This document shows, one piece after another, positions 10,908 to 23,200 of a DNA stretch of 60,000 nt; position 1 is the first letter of the stretch, and every line of letters begins with the position of its first letter. Under the pieces are notes generated by a model that was not told where the DNA came from, did no database searches, and worked only from the letters and a program-made list of their open reading frames with translations. The stretch covers positions 11,322,442-11,382,441 of the forward strand of contig NC_064045.1 in the NCBI RefSeq assembly GCF_932526225.1, read 5' to 3'. The position numbers and the translations under genes are program-made. The DNA comes from Nematostella vectensis (taxonomy: Eukaryota; Cnidaria; Anthozoa; Actiniaria; Edwardsiidae).

Positions 10908-12959
10908 GAGGGTAATCGACATTCTTTTAAGTCGTAGTCAGTGGGTAACCCCGTGGGTAATTATGTATCCTAGGATTATCTCAGGCGCCAAAATTACGCA
11001 AGAAATCCTGCTAGCATTCTCGTCTCATCTCCCCTTGGGTCGGTTTGATCGGTCGGTTGCCCTAAAGGCATTCGAATAGCAGCCCAAAGGGTTGATCCCT
11101 CATTGCTCACACTGAGAGTACTTGAGAAGATAGTGTTACACGTAGCTTTCATTGAAATCACTGTTTTTTTTTTAAGTTTCCTGTGCTCGTTGATAAACCG
11201 CGAGGAGGCGTGGGATCTGTTATAATATTATAACACCGTCTTATAACAGGATCTGGGACGATCTGCTTAACTGTGACGTCAAAAATATTTTTACTGGGAT
11301 ACCTGCGGTAACCCAGTCATAAAATGCAACTGTTTTTTTTTCTCCGACAAGTCTGAAAATTTGCGCAATGTACAGGAAGCCCAAGCTCCAATTCTTGGTT
11401 AGACTTCTCAGACTGTGATTACAGTCCGCCATATTGGAATTTGAAAAATCTAACGAACACTCGCTTGCATTTGTGAAGTTGAAAAGGCAAGATTGACTAT
11501 TTCATTACTGGAAATGCAATCAAAGCCTTGCCATCTATAATGTCGCTGAGGAAAGTCGTACTCAACTTGGATTTTTAACCCCGTATTTCGTCAGGAGGAT
11601 TTTCGATTCTACACGAGACGGGGGACTCGACTAGTCCAGACTACTGCATAGTCAGTAATAGACTGTTTCCTTAAAATGCTCTATGCACTCAGGAATGAAG
11701 TAGAGGTAATATCAATTGCCTATATTTCGTTTTCTACTCTAGACCTTTGGTTTGAATCAATTCTTGATAAACAGTGTCCTCCACAAACCTGATGAGACTC
11801 GCAATACCAATGGATGTATAAGTATGCCTTTTTGTTGCTAATAATAACATATGCCTTCCTTTGATTTGTTTATTGTTTTATTTTTCTTTCTAAGATATAT
11901 TCTCTATCTCTTATTAAATGTCATATTCTTAATGAACATTTTAATGAAAAATAAAACATTTGCAATAAGAACTAGAGGATTCTGTTGTGTTTGATATTCT
12001 ATAGCCTATTCATCCGTTTTTTTTCATGGTAGAAAAAAACATTTTTGGTCATACATGTCAGAACACAGTTACTCAAACAAATTGCAATCCCTTTCATGCA
12101 GGTATCCCAGTCAACCCTGCGCGCAGGGTCTAGTCTTTTAAAAATTGTCGTTTTCATATTCGCTTGTCCAATTCCTTAAAAGGTCAGTACATACCATATT
12201 TGGGGTTTGGGAGTCCACTGCAAAAGTTGCGTCTTGCTTTTGTTCTCTCCTAGAACATCTTGAAGAACCGGAGGTCTCCCCAGGCTCTTTTAGACCGTTC
12301 ACCCTCAGGAAACCCGGTCAGAACGCCTGAGGCTGGAAAGCCTTTATTTCCACGCTGCTAAGAAATTGTGTCTGACATTGGTATAGCCTGCGTAGTAAGC
12401 ATTTTTCGAGAAACTCAAAGTTTTTGCTTGGTTTTACCCGCTGAAACCCCGCAAAAATCGACACGTAGCTTGTGCCATTCAGAGCAATGTTCTTGCATAT
12501 TATATATATAGCGCGCGTTACACTATACGAATGAAAAAAAAAACCACAACCGTAGGGATAGTAGAAAAGGGCTTGTTCATTCCTGCAATGCCATCCATGC
12601 AAGTACACAGAAATCACACCTTAAGTAGGAAATGTCAAAAGCTACTGAGCCGCTCTTTGTATGAGTTTTTTTAGGGTAAATGTCGAAATAGCCTGTTTTT
12701 TTGCGCAGATTTGTCGATGCGTCCAGTCGCAGTCATAATGCTGTCTTATCGCGGTCAAAAGGCAAAATACAGCTAGACTTGGCGTATTCACAGTGTATCC
12801 TGTGATTGTAGATGAAATACGAAGTCTATTAAAAAAATTACTCTATTTCTAAGCGTATCCCTATCAAAAAAGGTTCCTGAGCTTTGATTAACCAAGCCTC
12901 ATAATGAAACATCTTTAAAGTGGTATTTTTCCGATAGTGTCACCTTTAGCATCATAAGC
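10908..12959. other. Intergenic, repeat debris
   Basis: Holds an 18-bp palindrome (TGTTATAATATTATAACA near 11217) and a segment at about 12125-12310 that resembles 13315-13560 (both with GGTCTCCC and CCAGGCTCTTTT), probably an unclassified dispersed repeat. No gene seen. Confidence 0.45.
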
Positions 12960-13105
12960 CAGCGGCGTAGCCAGAATTTTTAACATGAGGGGCCCAAGAG
13001 GCCCTTTCAGGGCATTGTCTCCTGTGTTTTAGATAATGTCTTATACATTTACTGTATTTTTGGCTACTAAAAGGGGGGCCCCGGGCCCCCCTAGCTACGC
13101 CCCTG
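12960..13105. mobile_element. hAT-like MITE, CAG(C/G)GGCGTAGC ends
   Basis: Left CAGCGGCGTAGCCAG and right CTAGCTACGCCCCTG are imperfect inverted ends of a very common animal hAT miniature family; 146 bp. The 8-bp flanks do not match, so the target duplication has decayed. Confidence 0.65.
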
Positions 13106-13694
13106 TGAGCTATAGGGGGTTAATGCGTAGTCACGTGGTCACGCACGCACGGTAGGGTAAAGAAATACTAATTCAAATCTGAATTCTTTTATGTGATTTA
13201 ATAGGAAGTTAACATAATAAATATTAACAAGTTAAAGATACAAAGGCTATAAAGCTAATGGCAATGACTATTTATTTCACGCTCTCGTACCACGAAGCAA
13301 TTCATATCAGTCAATCTTGTTTTAAAAACTGCCGTTTTCTAGCTCGCTCGGTCATTCCCTTATTAGACATTACATACCATTTTTTCGCTTTTTTATGACT
13401 CTAGAACTTTGAGTTTCAACGTAAACTTGCAGGAATTCGTGTTTACTTCGATTTTGCTGGCAGCCATCTTGAAAATGGAGCCTAGCCCCTAACGTTTTAG
13501 AATATCACAGGTCTCCCGCGCGCTCGCCCCAGGCTCTTTTTGGCCATTTAGAAAAACGACAGCCATTGATTGATATGTTCCTGCTATTTGAAATGTAACG
13601 ATGACAAATATAAAGAATTGCATGTTTTAGAGAAAGGGAAGGGTAGGGCAATTTTTTTTCGCAATGTTCGAGGCTGGTCGAAGTGCTGATCCAG

Positions 13695-13940
13695 ATGCCT
13701 ATGTAGTCTGAGAATTTTTGTAGCCTGAGACTTTTTGTAGCCTAAGAATTTTTGTAGCCTGAGAATTTTTGTAGCCTGAGAATTTTTGTAGCCTGAGAAT
13801 GTTCGTAGCCTGAGAATGTTCGTAGCCTGAGAATTTTTGTAGCCTGAGAATTTTTGTAGCCTGAGAATGTTCGTAGCCTGAGAATTTTTGTAGCCTGAGA
13901 ATTTTTGTAGCCTGAGAATTTTTGTAGCCTGAGAATTTTT
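13695..13940. repeat. 17-bp minisatellite
   Basis: About 14 copies of GAATTTTTGTAGCCTGA with a minor variant carrying GAATGTTC. It lies about 1.2 kb beyond the polycystin stop codon. Confidence 0.9.
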
Positions 13941-14350
13941 CCCCTAGTAACCTCTTGTATACAGTAAAAACCCGCTTGTAAGAACCTAGATTTTTTGAAG
14001 TCTGGCAAAACAGGTTCCTACATTTTGGGGTACTTTCTAACAATTAAGGCAAAATAGATTCTTATTAGGTTCTCATTTTTTTTCAAGTTAACAAACAGTA
14101 GGATTTATAATCACAAAAGGGTGACTGAATACATAGCCACTTTGCTAAATAGAGATGATCTTATCATTATGGAAGAGCGAAATGTTTAGCATTTCAAAGC
14201 CCTTAAGCCCTAACATTTCTTTTATTTTTCGTGGAGTTACTAATCATAATCAAATAATTTTTTGGCTTAAGTAGATTCTTATATTTTGTGGTATAGGTTC
14301 TTAAATCACTGGGTTATTACACGCGGGTTTTACTGTACCGCAACAGGCTG

Positions 14351-14757
14351 TTAAGGCTGGTTTAGACAGCGCGATTTAGTCGTATGTGACCCGCTTACCA
14401 CCCCTCTACAACTCGTGGCGCAGAGTGTAAATCAGCCTACGACTCCGTTACGGTGCTCGACTACGAACTTCGTAGTGTGCAGTTCAAAGCTCAGACATTT
14501 CGTAGGCAGTTCGGATACGACTAAGGGCGCATTTTTTCCCTATCATTCTGGAATGAGAATGGTTGGTAGAGAATGTTCAGAATAACATTCGAGTCATTCT
14601 GCTACATTTAGCAGAATGGGTGGAACGGCCTTCATTCCATTTCGGAATGGGAACGCGAGATAAACGAACGCGCGCTCTTTTTCTATTCTAATCATTCTCA
14701 TTCCGAAATCACGTGTAAAAAAACGCGCCCTAAATCATGCTGTCTAAATCAACCTTT
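14351..14757. mobile_element. MITE family A copy, interrupted by a nested element
   Basis: Ends TTAAGGCTGGTTTAGACAGC and, on the other strand, AAAGGTTGATTTAGACAGCA form inverted repeats. An intact shorter relative is at 17660-17846. The middle is split by the element at 14525-14730. Confidence 0.75.
14525..14730. mobile_element. Nested MITE with TAA target duplication (PIF/Harbinger-like)
   Basis: Starts GGGCGCATTTTTTCCC and ends ACGCGCCC, with inverted inner ATTCTCATTCC segments. TAA occurs on both sides (14522-14524 and 14731-14733) where the uninterrupted relative at 17816 has a single TAA, so this is a clean insertion with a 3-bp duplication, as PIF/Harbinger elements make. Confidence 0.75.
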
Positions 14758-15092
14758 AGCGGCAACCGCAGGAGAATACGTCCGGCGGGCCGACGGAAAC
14801 TTTAACCGGCAAAAAAATCTATTAGAATCTGTTATATTTAACAGGCCACCCGCTCTAAATAATCAGTCACATTCTCTATGAAACTTTCCAATAGACACAC
14901 TGTTTTTACAATTTTGAAATATTTTTTTCGCGATTCTGCAAGATTGTTACATAATTGACCGGAAGTAAATGCACTTTTGCAACACTATCCTAATTTGCCA
15001 TTGTTTTAGTCTCTATTTCATCTATATCCATTTCCTTCCATACCAATCTCTTTCCTCCCTTCACTATACCTTGTTTTTTGTCTCTGCATTAT
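14758..15092 (-). other. Region directly downstream of the polycystin stop
   Basis: Presumed 3' UTR. No AATAAA is visible on the minus strand in this stretch; the nearest is near 14221, so the polyadenylation site is unresolved. Confidence 0.4.
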
Positions 15093-17224
15093 CTACACTT
15101 TTGTCTCTTCTTCCCTGTTTTCTCCCTGCGGTTCATCCTTGGTCTCAACCTCCTCTCTCTTTGCCTCCTCTCTCTTTGCCTCCTCTCTCTTTGCCTCCTC
15201 TCTCTTTGCCTCCTCTCTCTTTGCCTCTTCTCTCTTTGCCTCTTCTCTCTTTGCCTCTTCTCTCTTTGCCTCTTCTCCTTTTACCTCTTTTTCATTTTCA
15301 GCATGTGTTCCAGCCTCTTCATGTCCTTTCTCTATTCCCATCACTTGATCATCCTCCTCTGTCTCAGTCTCTTTTTCTCCAACAACTCTTCCTTTTTCCT
15401 CTTGCTGGCCAGTGTTCCCAATTGCACCTGTCTCATCATTCAATTCTGCCTCTGTGTCCTTCTCTGTGTCGATCTCCTCTTCCCCTTCCTGTCCCTCTTC
15501 CTCCTCCTCCTCCTTAGCCTCACACATCCCAGACGAAGCCTGCTGAGGTTCCTCAATGCAGTCACCGCTGTCGAGCAACCCAGCAGAAGTGCAATTATCA
15601 TCAGGGCAAAGGTTATGGAAAGAACCACTATACATCGAAGAGCTTTCACTACTTTCCCCGCTTGATAGAATACCTATTTCAGCACCCTTCCTCCCGTCAA
15701 TGGACTCATACATGTTGCAGCCCTGAGAAACATGGTCAGACATCTTGGATAGGTCGCCACCCTCCACGTAGTCAGACATGCGTTTGCCTTTTCGTTTGAA
15801 GAACCACTTCATTCGTGAGTAGCTCTTCAAGGATTCATACTTCGGTTTACTTCTGTGAGCACTCTGGTATCCCCCCTCACCTAGTTCCTCTATGGTCAAG
15901 GAGATATCGCTTAAACTGCTGTCGTCTTTCAACGTAGAATACGGTCGTGTCGCCAACATGTCCTCGCCAGTAGACTGTTTCTGGAGAAACTTCTCGAACA
16001 ATGGAATCATATCCGAGAGTTCATCTTCGTTGAAGTCTTCATCGCTTTCCAAAAACCCTCGCAGGAGTAGCTTTTTCATCGGCGTCAAAGTTTCAATTGC
16101 AAGCCAGTTCATCTGCCGCTGGTTTTCCACGATAACATGACACATGGCATACTCAATGTTTTCAGCCATCGACTCGATACTCTCGACGTCCTGTTCCAGC
16201 TTGGTCTTGGAAGGTTTGTATAAGGGCTTTATTGCTGGGCCAACGTTAATCCCGATCTGCTCTTTGAACTTGTGCATCATATAGTCAATGATCTCGTAAT
16301 CATTTGCCTGCTTTTCGGCGTCACTGGAAACTTCTTCAAGCGCCTCATTGATGATAGCAATAAAGACGTTGACGAGGATGGTGAACACGAATACCATGTA
16401 ACTGAAGAAAAAGATGGGTCCAAGGAGACGGTTATTATTTTCCAAGCCCTCGAAGTCAAAGCCCCCAAGAGTCATGGATAGCATTGTGCTCATGCACGAA
16501 GCAAAGGATCCATAGTTCTGGTCCGTGGAACCAAACGAGATGAACGCAAACTGCACATACGCCAGGTACACAATCAGGAACATCACGAAGAATGATGCCA
16601 ACGGAGCAGCACAAGCCTTCACAGTGCTCGTAAGTAGACCCATTCGGCGATTAAATCTCAACAGTTTCAGAGACTTCAGGAAGGCAAAGAACACAGCAAA
16701 AGCCAAGCAGGCGTTCTGACTGTCGTCCAGTACTTGGACGTAGTTGAAGCTGATGAAGTCGTCAGGGTTATCTCTCATTCGACTGACGGTGTATTTCCCA
16801 AAGGCGAGTCTTGCAAAATATAACCCTATCGCCGAGAAGGATGTGCAGATGACGATGATTTCCGTGTAATTCCAAGGGTCTTTTAAGTACTTCTTCTTCT
16901 GATGAAACATTTGCTTTACTTCGCTGTACGTGAATGTGATCAGGAAGACGATGTACACCAGCTCAAACGCCATGATAACATACGTGTCCGGCCCGGTGTA
17001 CCTATAGATTCGCATTGTTCGGATGTTCTCGAAGTGAAAATAACCTCCTGTTGGTGTGACCTCCGACAGTAAATTGACGATGACAAAGAAATTCGAATAG
17101 GCGTTGTAGAGGGCAAATTCGGCAAAGATGGCGCGAGTATAGCGATCAATCCAGAGTTCTAGTTCTAGGTTTTGGAGATTTTCTACTGTCGCAAGACGAT
17201 TTTTTCCGATGTTCGCAATGTAAC
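15093..17224 (-). CDS. Polycystin exon 28 (last): TOP domain end, S2-S6, pore, C-terminal tail
   Basis: 709 codons plus stop, phase 1 in (CTTACAG|GT). [18 protein letters not shown] closes the TOP domain; S2 about [18 protein letters not shown]3 [16 protein letters not shown]4 [19 protein letters not shown]5 [18 protein letters not shown], pore [11 protein letters not shown]6 [20 protein letters not shown]. The filter reads L-G-G where PKD2 has L-G-D. The tail has a helical, coiled-coil-prone segment, a Ser-rich segment, and eight EEAKR repeats in an acidic end. Confidence 0.95.
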
Positions 17225-20200
17225 CTGTAAGATATTAATGCTACAGTCAAATAACGGGTTTCCATGAAAACTAACATACTTCTTTTGCAGGTTGATTCAC
17301 ATGCACCGATATGTTGGTCGTTTATGCACATTGTTTATGCACGGTGTCGGCCCGACTTCTTAAATCTAACGCGACTGATTCCTTACTCCTCCTACAGTAA
17401 AATAACGGGTTTCCATGGAAACTAACATACTTCTTTTGCGGGTTGATTTACATGTAGCGATATGTTGGTCGTTTATGAACATTGATTCGGGGTCGGCCCG
17501 ACTTCTTAAATCGTGTAGCATGTAAATGCGAGAAATAGGGTGCAAAACAATCTATAGATACCCGGAAAACTTAATGTTTTACTGTAAACTTATAAATGGA
17601 TGCATTTGCATTTTGATAAGTAGACAGTTATTTTGATCTATCGGTGCGTCAAGAAGGTTTTAAGGCTGATTCAGACAGCACGATTTAGTTGTATTCGACA
17701 CTTCTACAGTTCTAGTCGTAGGCGTAATTCAGCCTACGACTCCGCTAAGATGCTCGACTACGGAAGTGGTTATGTGTAATTTCGGGCCAAGACATGTCGT
17801 AGGCAGGTCGCATACGACTAAATCGTGCTGTCTAAATCGGTCTTTACATGTTCGCTTCACCATGTCATATGAAACTTTTCCAGGAAGGGCTACTTGTTAT
17901 ATGATCTCACAGTTTGGTTTCTGAGGCAATGAAGCGAAAGAGCTATTTGCGAATTTAAACTTACCCCCTCCCCAGTAGGTGTTGAATTTGCCCCAATAGG
18001 GGGTCCCTTGGAGTTGTAGAGCGCTCCGCCAGATCCAGGCTGAGTTCTTCTCTCTTTTCTTTACGTCTTCTACGTCTGAAGAGTTGACAGGCACCCAGCC
18101 AGCGGTATAGACGCCTGTGTCTTCTTGCTCCCAGGAGTACGGGGCTGAACACGTGTACACGTGCGGCTCCACTCCTTTTATGACCACACAGCCATCTGGG
18201 ATAGGGAAAATCAAATGTTAATTCTTATACAGATTAACCTCGCTAATACGGGCAATGTTAAGACCACACAGACATCTGGGATAGGAAAAACAATGTAAAT
18301 TCTTATACAGATTAACCTCAATAATACGGGCAATGTTAAGACCACACAGCCATCTGGGATAGGGAAAACAATGTAAATTCTTATACAGATTAACCTCGCT
18401 AATACGGGCAATGTTAAGACCACACAGACATCTGGGATAGGGAAAACAATGTAAATTCTTATACAGATTAACCTCGCTAATACGGGAAATGTTAAGACCA
18501 CACAGACATCTGGGATAGGGAAAACAATGTTAATTCTTATACAGATTAACCTCGCTAATACGGGCAATCTTTGGACCACACAGCCATCTGGGATAGGGGA
18601 TACAATGCTATTATTCACATAGCGAAAAACTCGTCAACAGGGTCAAACGAGCTATTTGTGAGCATAAAACCATCATATTGTACACAGTAAAACCCCATCA
18701 ATAAGGGCACAATTAGGACCACATGGTTATATGCGAACCCCTCATCTTTTAATTAACTTAAATGCTTTTTGTTGGAGGTCGTGTCGCTTGCAGTACTTAA
18801 TCAACCTGGGGCCGGTTGCACAAAGCTTGGATAAGTTATCCGCCGGATAGGCGCTACCCACCGAATAAAATCCCTATCCAGCGGATAAAATAGCGTTGCA
18901 CAAAGCGTGGATAGAAAGCTGGATAACTATCCGCTGAATAGACATCATTACCACTTAATGGCTCCCCGTTTTCATGGTAAATATGCAAAGCGCACGCTGT
19001 TTTTCCTTTAAACAAAATGGCGACCGTTGAAAGAGCTACAAAAAGTTCCAGAAAACCAAGCAGTTTATTGAGGCAAAGTGCACGTAAATCATGGAATGAT
19101 CACAGGGGTAAGGGTTAGCTTCCTCCTGTCTTGGGGGACTCACATTTCTGGACAGAACGGGCAATATAGATTGTTTCTGGTCCTGCCAGAGCTGCATGTA
19201 AGTTCGAAGTTCATTGTAAATTTACCAACTATAAAATTCGTTGTTTGCATGTGTTTCAACTTTCACTGTGTCAAACATTAGTCTAAATTCTGACAATAAA
19301 TTTGAAAGCAAGACGCCATTTTGTTTTTTCTTCACATTTATTCGGTGGATAAGATTTTGTCCGACCTCTTTCATCCGGATAACTTTATATCCGCTGGATA
19401 AATATTTAGCCGGTGGATAAGACTTATCCGAGCTTTGTGCAACCGTAGAAAAAACGCTGGTGAGGTAAGCTGGGTGGTAGCATCTACTAAACTGCGTGGA
19501 GTAGTCCGTATCTTAGGTACCTATATCGACGAAATTTCAATTTATATGAAGCGTATTTATGATGTCTCAAGATGCTAATTCGCGCTTGTGCAAATCAAAA
19601 ATGTTAGATCTCTCAAAGGTAACTTGGAAGCCTCGTATATAAGGGCACGTTTTTAAGGACACGCTGTTTCCTGCCAAAAACCTTAAAAGAGCCACCCGTT
19701 AACGAGGGCAGTATCAATAAACACTTCCGTACCTTGGGCCACCCGGAGCTGCCGCAGTCTTGCTGTCCCAATAATGTACTCGACTCCCCTTTCACCGGTC
19801 ACACCCTTTGGGAAAGGTTTCAGGCCCTCGCTGACGTACTTCTCCGGGGGTGCCTTCCCTACTTCACGCGTCGCCATCTTGACGCGTCCTCTGCGAGACT
19901 TGCTGAGAATCACCTCTTCGGTCCAGAGCTTCTCTTCCCGGTGGTCCACATAGGGACCATACCAGTACTGCGGCGTTAGGGTAGGGACAAGGGAATTCTG
20001 GACCCAGTCCCAGTAGTCTTTCGGCTCCGTGACCTAGAATATTAGCAATCAATGTTATTGATTGATTGAGACAATTTTTAATGAGGGTTACTCATAATAC
20101 AGATAATGAACTTGTGGCTCTCAAATTAAATAACACAGTTAAAATATGCAATTAAAACATGAAATGGATGTTTATTTCATGCCGCTAAGCATCCTTGAAA

Positions 20201-23200
20201 AAGATGCCAGGGATTTGATTTCCCGGATGCCAGGAAGGAGAGCATTCCACAGCTGAGCATATTTAAACCGTAGTGTTCTTTCGCCAAATGAGCGATGGAC
20301 ACGCGGTAAAATTAGATCGCAAGTAGCGTATCTAGTGTTCCGTGAGTGTACAGCGTTAAAGTTGGTAAATTGTTCTGTAAGGTAGTCCGGTGCTTGGTTA
20401 TTTAGCACTTTGTGCATCAGTTGGCACTTGAGGCGCCAGACACAATACAAGTGAGCTATGGACCGGACGTTTTCAAAAGTACCGACGTACACAATTTATT
20501 TTCGCTTAGATAAATCCTATTACAGCGCTAACAGTAAAACATCCAAAATATGTGTGGAACGCTTCTGACGCATCATTTATACACCTGGAAGTTATCGAGA
20601 CCAAGAGAGCATAAGATGAAGTGACACTTTAGTATTACCCGCGCGCCATGTCGATTCCCATCCTGGCTATTTTTAGTAACCACCACCCCACCACTGCGCG
20701 TGAGCATTTTTACTCACCCTACGCCCGACCTTTGGCATTTACATCTTGTTGTTTGCCGCTGTTTTGAGACTTGAAACCGAAAAAAAAAACACCCTATTTG
20801 CACAAATAACATCGAAAATTTCATTTGCATGAAGGATACAGGCAGTTGCGGTTTATTAAGGAGATGTAGTACTTCGATAATTACAAGATTTCGAAAACGT
20901 GTATAAAAAAGAGACATTCAAAATCAAGAGCGGAAAACCTCGTGCTTCTAACACAACTTCCACTCTACCTTGCTGCTTTTTCGTGGTTTCTCGACATTCA
21001 TTATCTTCCTAGTGGTCAAACGAAATCTGTAAGTTAGATACGATATTGATCTTTGTGAATATCCCGGTGAATTGAGAAGGAATCCAAGAAAAATACATTT
21101 CATAAAACTATCCTTATAGCAAGGAAATGCATTTTTGTGATGATCAAAGCCAGCAAGCTGAAATATCTGAGCTTCTCTAATAGTGGGAAAAAATATTACT
21201 GTACTTCTTTTATGTTGTTTCTAGGGATTTGAATCAAACACGGTATCACAGCCATTTTATCGCTCGTCGCTATTTTCTTTCTTCTTGACTTGTCTTCGCC
21301 GCTCAGACAAAAAAAACTGTGAGTATATTTGCCAATCTTGCTTACTTAATAACTCTTCCGAGTTATTTTACAAGATTTCTTTTTATTCATATCGAATTGG
21401 CAAAACAACAACACGCAACCCGTGCGGGGGTAGAACAAAATAAACGGAGCAAATCCTCACGCGCAGTGGTGGGGTGGTGGTTACTAAAAATAGCCAGGAT
21501 GGGAATCGACATGGCGCTGGGGTAATACCAAAGACTCACTCTCTTTTCTTATGCTATCTTGTCGAGACTTGTTCATATTTGACCGTTTATTTATATATAG
21601 CGTGTGATTGGTTGGAACAGATATTCAAAGTCACCGCTGTTCATGGTTTTACTCGTCGTGTTAAAAAGGACGGCTCTGTCTGTCGCAAAGTTCGTCCTCA
21701 TTAATAAGATGCTATCAGCGTAAGAAAGATCCTAGTGAGAACTAACATTTAGAGATCGGTACATCTTTCTTTTGTGTAGAGAGGGGAGGGAAAAGGGGCG
21801 TGTGAAGTTAGGGGTGACGTGGTCTTCAACTTACAGCATTTAGAGGGTTCCCTCCGCTGTAGTGACTATTCCCAAACCGATTGAGGACGCTATTAGTTAT
21901 AGGAAACGCTTGCGAGTCCTTGCTACCGTACACAACAATAGTCAGCACCATGAGATAGATCAAATACAAGGTGATCTCTCTGATGATTGCCTTCATCTCT
22001 TTCTGCTTGAGCCTGTATTGACGAGACATGTAAAGCTCGGCCTCGCCAGGGGGTTTAGGCACAAAGTCTCCCCCATGCCAAGACTTAGAATGGTAGTCGT
22101 CGAAGTGATGAGCCCACTCCTCGTCTGCGGCGAGTTCCGGGTTCAGCGGCTGCTCCTCCGTATCGTTATCCGGGTTCTTTATAATCAATGCGAAGATGAT
22201 GGCCATGACAAGCACTTTGATTGGCTGTGAGATGAGCAAATCTTGAAAGAAGGATATTAGCATAGCTGTTACCCAGGCCTCGGACTTGGCCTTCCCGTAC
22301 GTCAACGAATAGAAGATTACAAACACTGATGACACAAGGACTGTCAGGACGCATATAACGTAAGCAATGTAAGTCACCCAGTGAGGGAAGATGTAAGGGT
22401 TCTTTTTCTCTTTCTTCTTCTTTTTCGTTGATTCCTTTTCAATCTCGTTCGCCGGCTTGTCTATAGCAGGCTCTGCAACTTCATCTATTTCTTGATAAAC
22501 GTTTTCATCTGCAAGGTAACTGCCTTTCTCCTTATCCAAGTCCCCATCATCTTCCACTTCGATGACATTACCTCTATGCTTATTCCGGTAAGCATTTATC
22601 GCTAAAAGAGCGGTATTTTTGGGCTTCGCCTTACGAAAGAGATGGATAATCAGCAAGTTCACGGGTAAGACAACCAAGCTACTCATGACGGCTATTCCAA
22701 GCTGGCGAACTGACAGCCGCAATGGACCAATCACAACTTCGGAGCTAGGAGGGGCGGGGCCTGTTTGGTAGAACATCGCACTCGCGAGCATTGTGCTGAT
22801 CAGCAGTGTTAGGCAACATGTCATGCGCTGGACACGGGTGAAGTTACTTGTGGGTGGGCGGATAGCGCATGAGAACCACAAGTGACCGTCAGAGAGGTTC
22901 TTTCGTGCGTTGTCCTGAAGATAAGGGAGATTTGAATATTTTCCAACAACAATATAACAGTTCCTACATTATAACAATTTTCGTTGAACAAGATTTTTGA
23001 CGGGCATTGATGAAAATCTTTAAAAAAAAATTGCGTGATTGTATTTATGACACGAAAAGGAAATTTTGACAAAATATTTAACGGAAAAATAAAACTTCTT
23101 AGTTCTTCGCTTCAAGTAAACTCCCCAGCATGCTTATCGCGACACGGCCAGAGTACGTTTCGTAGGAAACGAAATCGCTTTTCATGTCGATATTAGGTAT

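Noticed and set aside
13699-14043. Repetitive 114-codon minus-strand frame
   Set aside because: Translation of a 17-bp minisatellite; no gene signals.
14969-15665. Plus-strand frames of 182 and 195 codons rich in Leu and Ser
   Set aside because: They are antisense to the polycystin C-terminal exon and arise from its 15-bp coding repeat.
18211-18618. 135-codon minus-strand frame of 26-residue hydrophobic repeats
   Set aside because: Product of the in-frame 78-bp intronic array; ends in a TGA before exon 27.
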